Below, piece after piece: positions 57,395 through 58,472 of a stretch of 58,472 nt of DNA; within the stretch, counting starts at the first letter, position 1, and the number at the start of each line of letters is the position of its first letter. The notes below the pieces were generated by a model. It ran no database searches. It was not told the origin of the DNA and saw nothing but the letters and a program-made list of their open reading frames with translations. The position numbers and the translations under genes were made by a program. The DNA is from Periconia sp. R9002 (taxonomy: Eukaryota > Ascomycota > Dothideomycetes > Pleosporales > Periconiaceae), in contig JAMAHW010000138.1 of NCBI GenBank assembly GCA_023627715.1, forward strand, positions 1-58,472, given 5' to 3'.

Positions 57395-58472
57395 ATCTTT
57401 CACTGCAATTTGGCGTTGCAAGCTGATCAGCTTACATATACTCGTTACTGCTAGTACCTGGCGTCAGTGTGCAAAAATGACAACCCCGCTTAAAGCACGG
57501 TTGTACTACTATAGCTCGTATCTTGGTCTGCGCCTTGGCACTAATTTTGCTTGATAAAAACAACAGAGGTCCGTCAGCGTGGTGCAGCCGAATGCGTATT
57601 TCGCCGAGTCAACATGGCCTTCCTAACTTAGCCGATTGTAGTCCGTCTCCTCTTGGCATGTACGGAGTTATGGCTGGACCCCAACTAATCATCTTGTTAG
57701 CGGTATCAAAATCGGATTGTTTGAATATGAGGACCATTGAATGTAGCTTCACAGGCAGATCGGTAAGCATACGATTGGACTGAACTGGCGGTGAGATAAG
57801 GAGCAACTGAGGAGGTCCACAACCTCCCTCAAACCAATAACTACAGCGGGATACAGATAGTCCCAAGCGACATACCAGACTTCGGCATGAATTGCCGTCG
57901 AACCTGGCGCGTCATACTATAATTTCGTTTTTTCCAACACTCTAGCAGCCACAAACAAGCCTTCCAATACACCTACTAAAATGCCAACCAACACCTCAAG
58001 CATCCGGACTATGATGAACTGAGAGTAGGTCTTTGATGATAGTAATGATGTGTTAGGTGTGACCTAGTCTTCTCAGACCTAATGGCTTTACTATGTACCG
58101 CGGTGGGGAGCTGGTGCATGCCTTAAGCCCTAATGTAACTTAAAATGTTTTATAGTTTGCTTGGGTTAAACCTTCGCAGTTGTTCGTGGTCGTACTGCAT
58201 CGGCATCGTTTTATTACGAAGGATTGTTCCAAATTCGCGTATGCGTGGTTTCTGCTCTTATAAAGACGTATTATGCATTGATAGGGAAACAACAACTATC
58301 GGTATGTGCAAATGTGCAGTACCCAATTAGAAATGCGCAACACCTTGATTGACCGGAGCATAATAATTGCGCAAGGGTACCTCTTGCCGTTCTACGAGTG
58401 CATGGTGAAGTCCCCGTTCAGTCCGCCCTGAGATAGCAGTTGCGCTCTACAATTGCTAACAAAGAATGTGTT
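57395..58472. other. Right edge, no gene recognised
   Basis: Only short frames without motifs. The region just right of 57394 should contain the deaminase promoter. Confidence 0.4.

Overview
The window looks like nuclear DNA of a filamentous ascomycete (Pezizomycotina, probably a Dothideomycete; the class is inference). The signs are spliced genes with 47-100 nt introns (donors GTAAGT or GTATGT, CTAAC-like branch sites), HET-domain proteins, HET-NACHT NLR-like receptors, Zn2Cys6 regulators, and large fungal-only families. No rRNA, tRNA or CRISPR array was recognised.

Left part (1-11 kb): mostly gene-poor and full of remnants. It holds two decayed tandem copies of a HET domain (0.7-2.3 kb), a BTB protein, two small hypotheticals that share an upstream sequence, the 3' end of an RBR ubiquitin ligase, a cysteine-rich secreted protein, and an intact three-exon PD-(D/E)XK nuclease-like gene (9.3-10.9 kb).

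Centre (11-29 kb): an allorecognition or immunity island. A LINE RNase H fragment is followed by a HET-NACHT-ankyrin gene with one in-frame TGA, a HET-6-like gene with a one-base frameshift in an A8 run, a PD-(D/E)XK pseudogene with three frameshifts, and an intact HET-NACHT-WD40 gene. Then come a single-exon protein with a restriction-endonuclease-like core, a broken NRPS condensation domain and a broken short-chain dehydrogenase. Short interspersed repeats with a TTTAGTTCCCGCAGTGG-like head and a GC-rich tail are scattered here and at 40.6 kb.

Transcription-factor block (29.9-40.4 kb): three apparently intact five-exon Zn2Cys6 regulators (720, 831 and 696 aa by my splicing) and the C-terminal relic of a fourth.

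Right part (40.9-57.4 kb): another PD-(D/E)XK pseudogene and a relic of a large coiled-coil fungal family. Two intact minus-strand genes follow: a five-exon protein of about 3098 aa (DUF6606/DUF3638/DUF3645 type, with helicase- or SecA-like motifs) and, just upstream of it, an OTT_1508-like deaminase. This neighbouring pair is the best candidate for an undescribed functional unit. The ends (1-0.7 kb, 57.4-58.5 kb) hold nothing I can identify.

All gene models and frameshifts were worked out by eye from the sequence; splice sites were chosen to keep frame and family motifs and have no transcript support.
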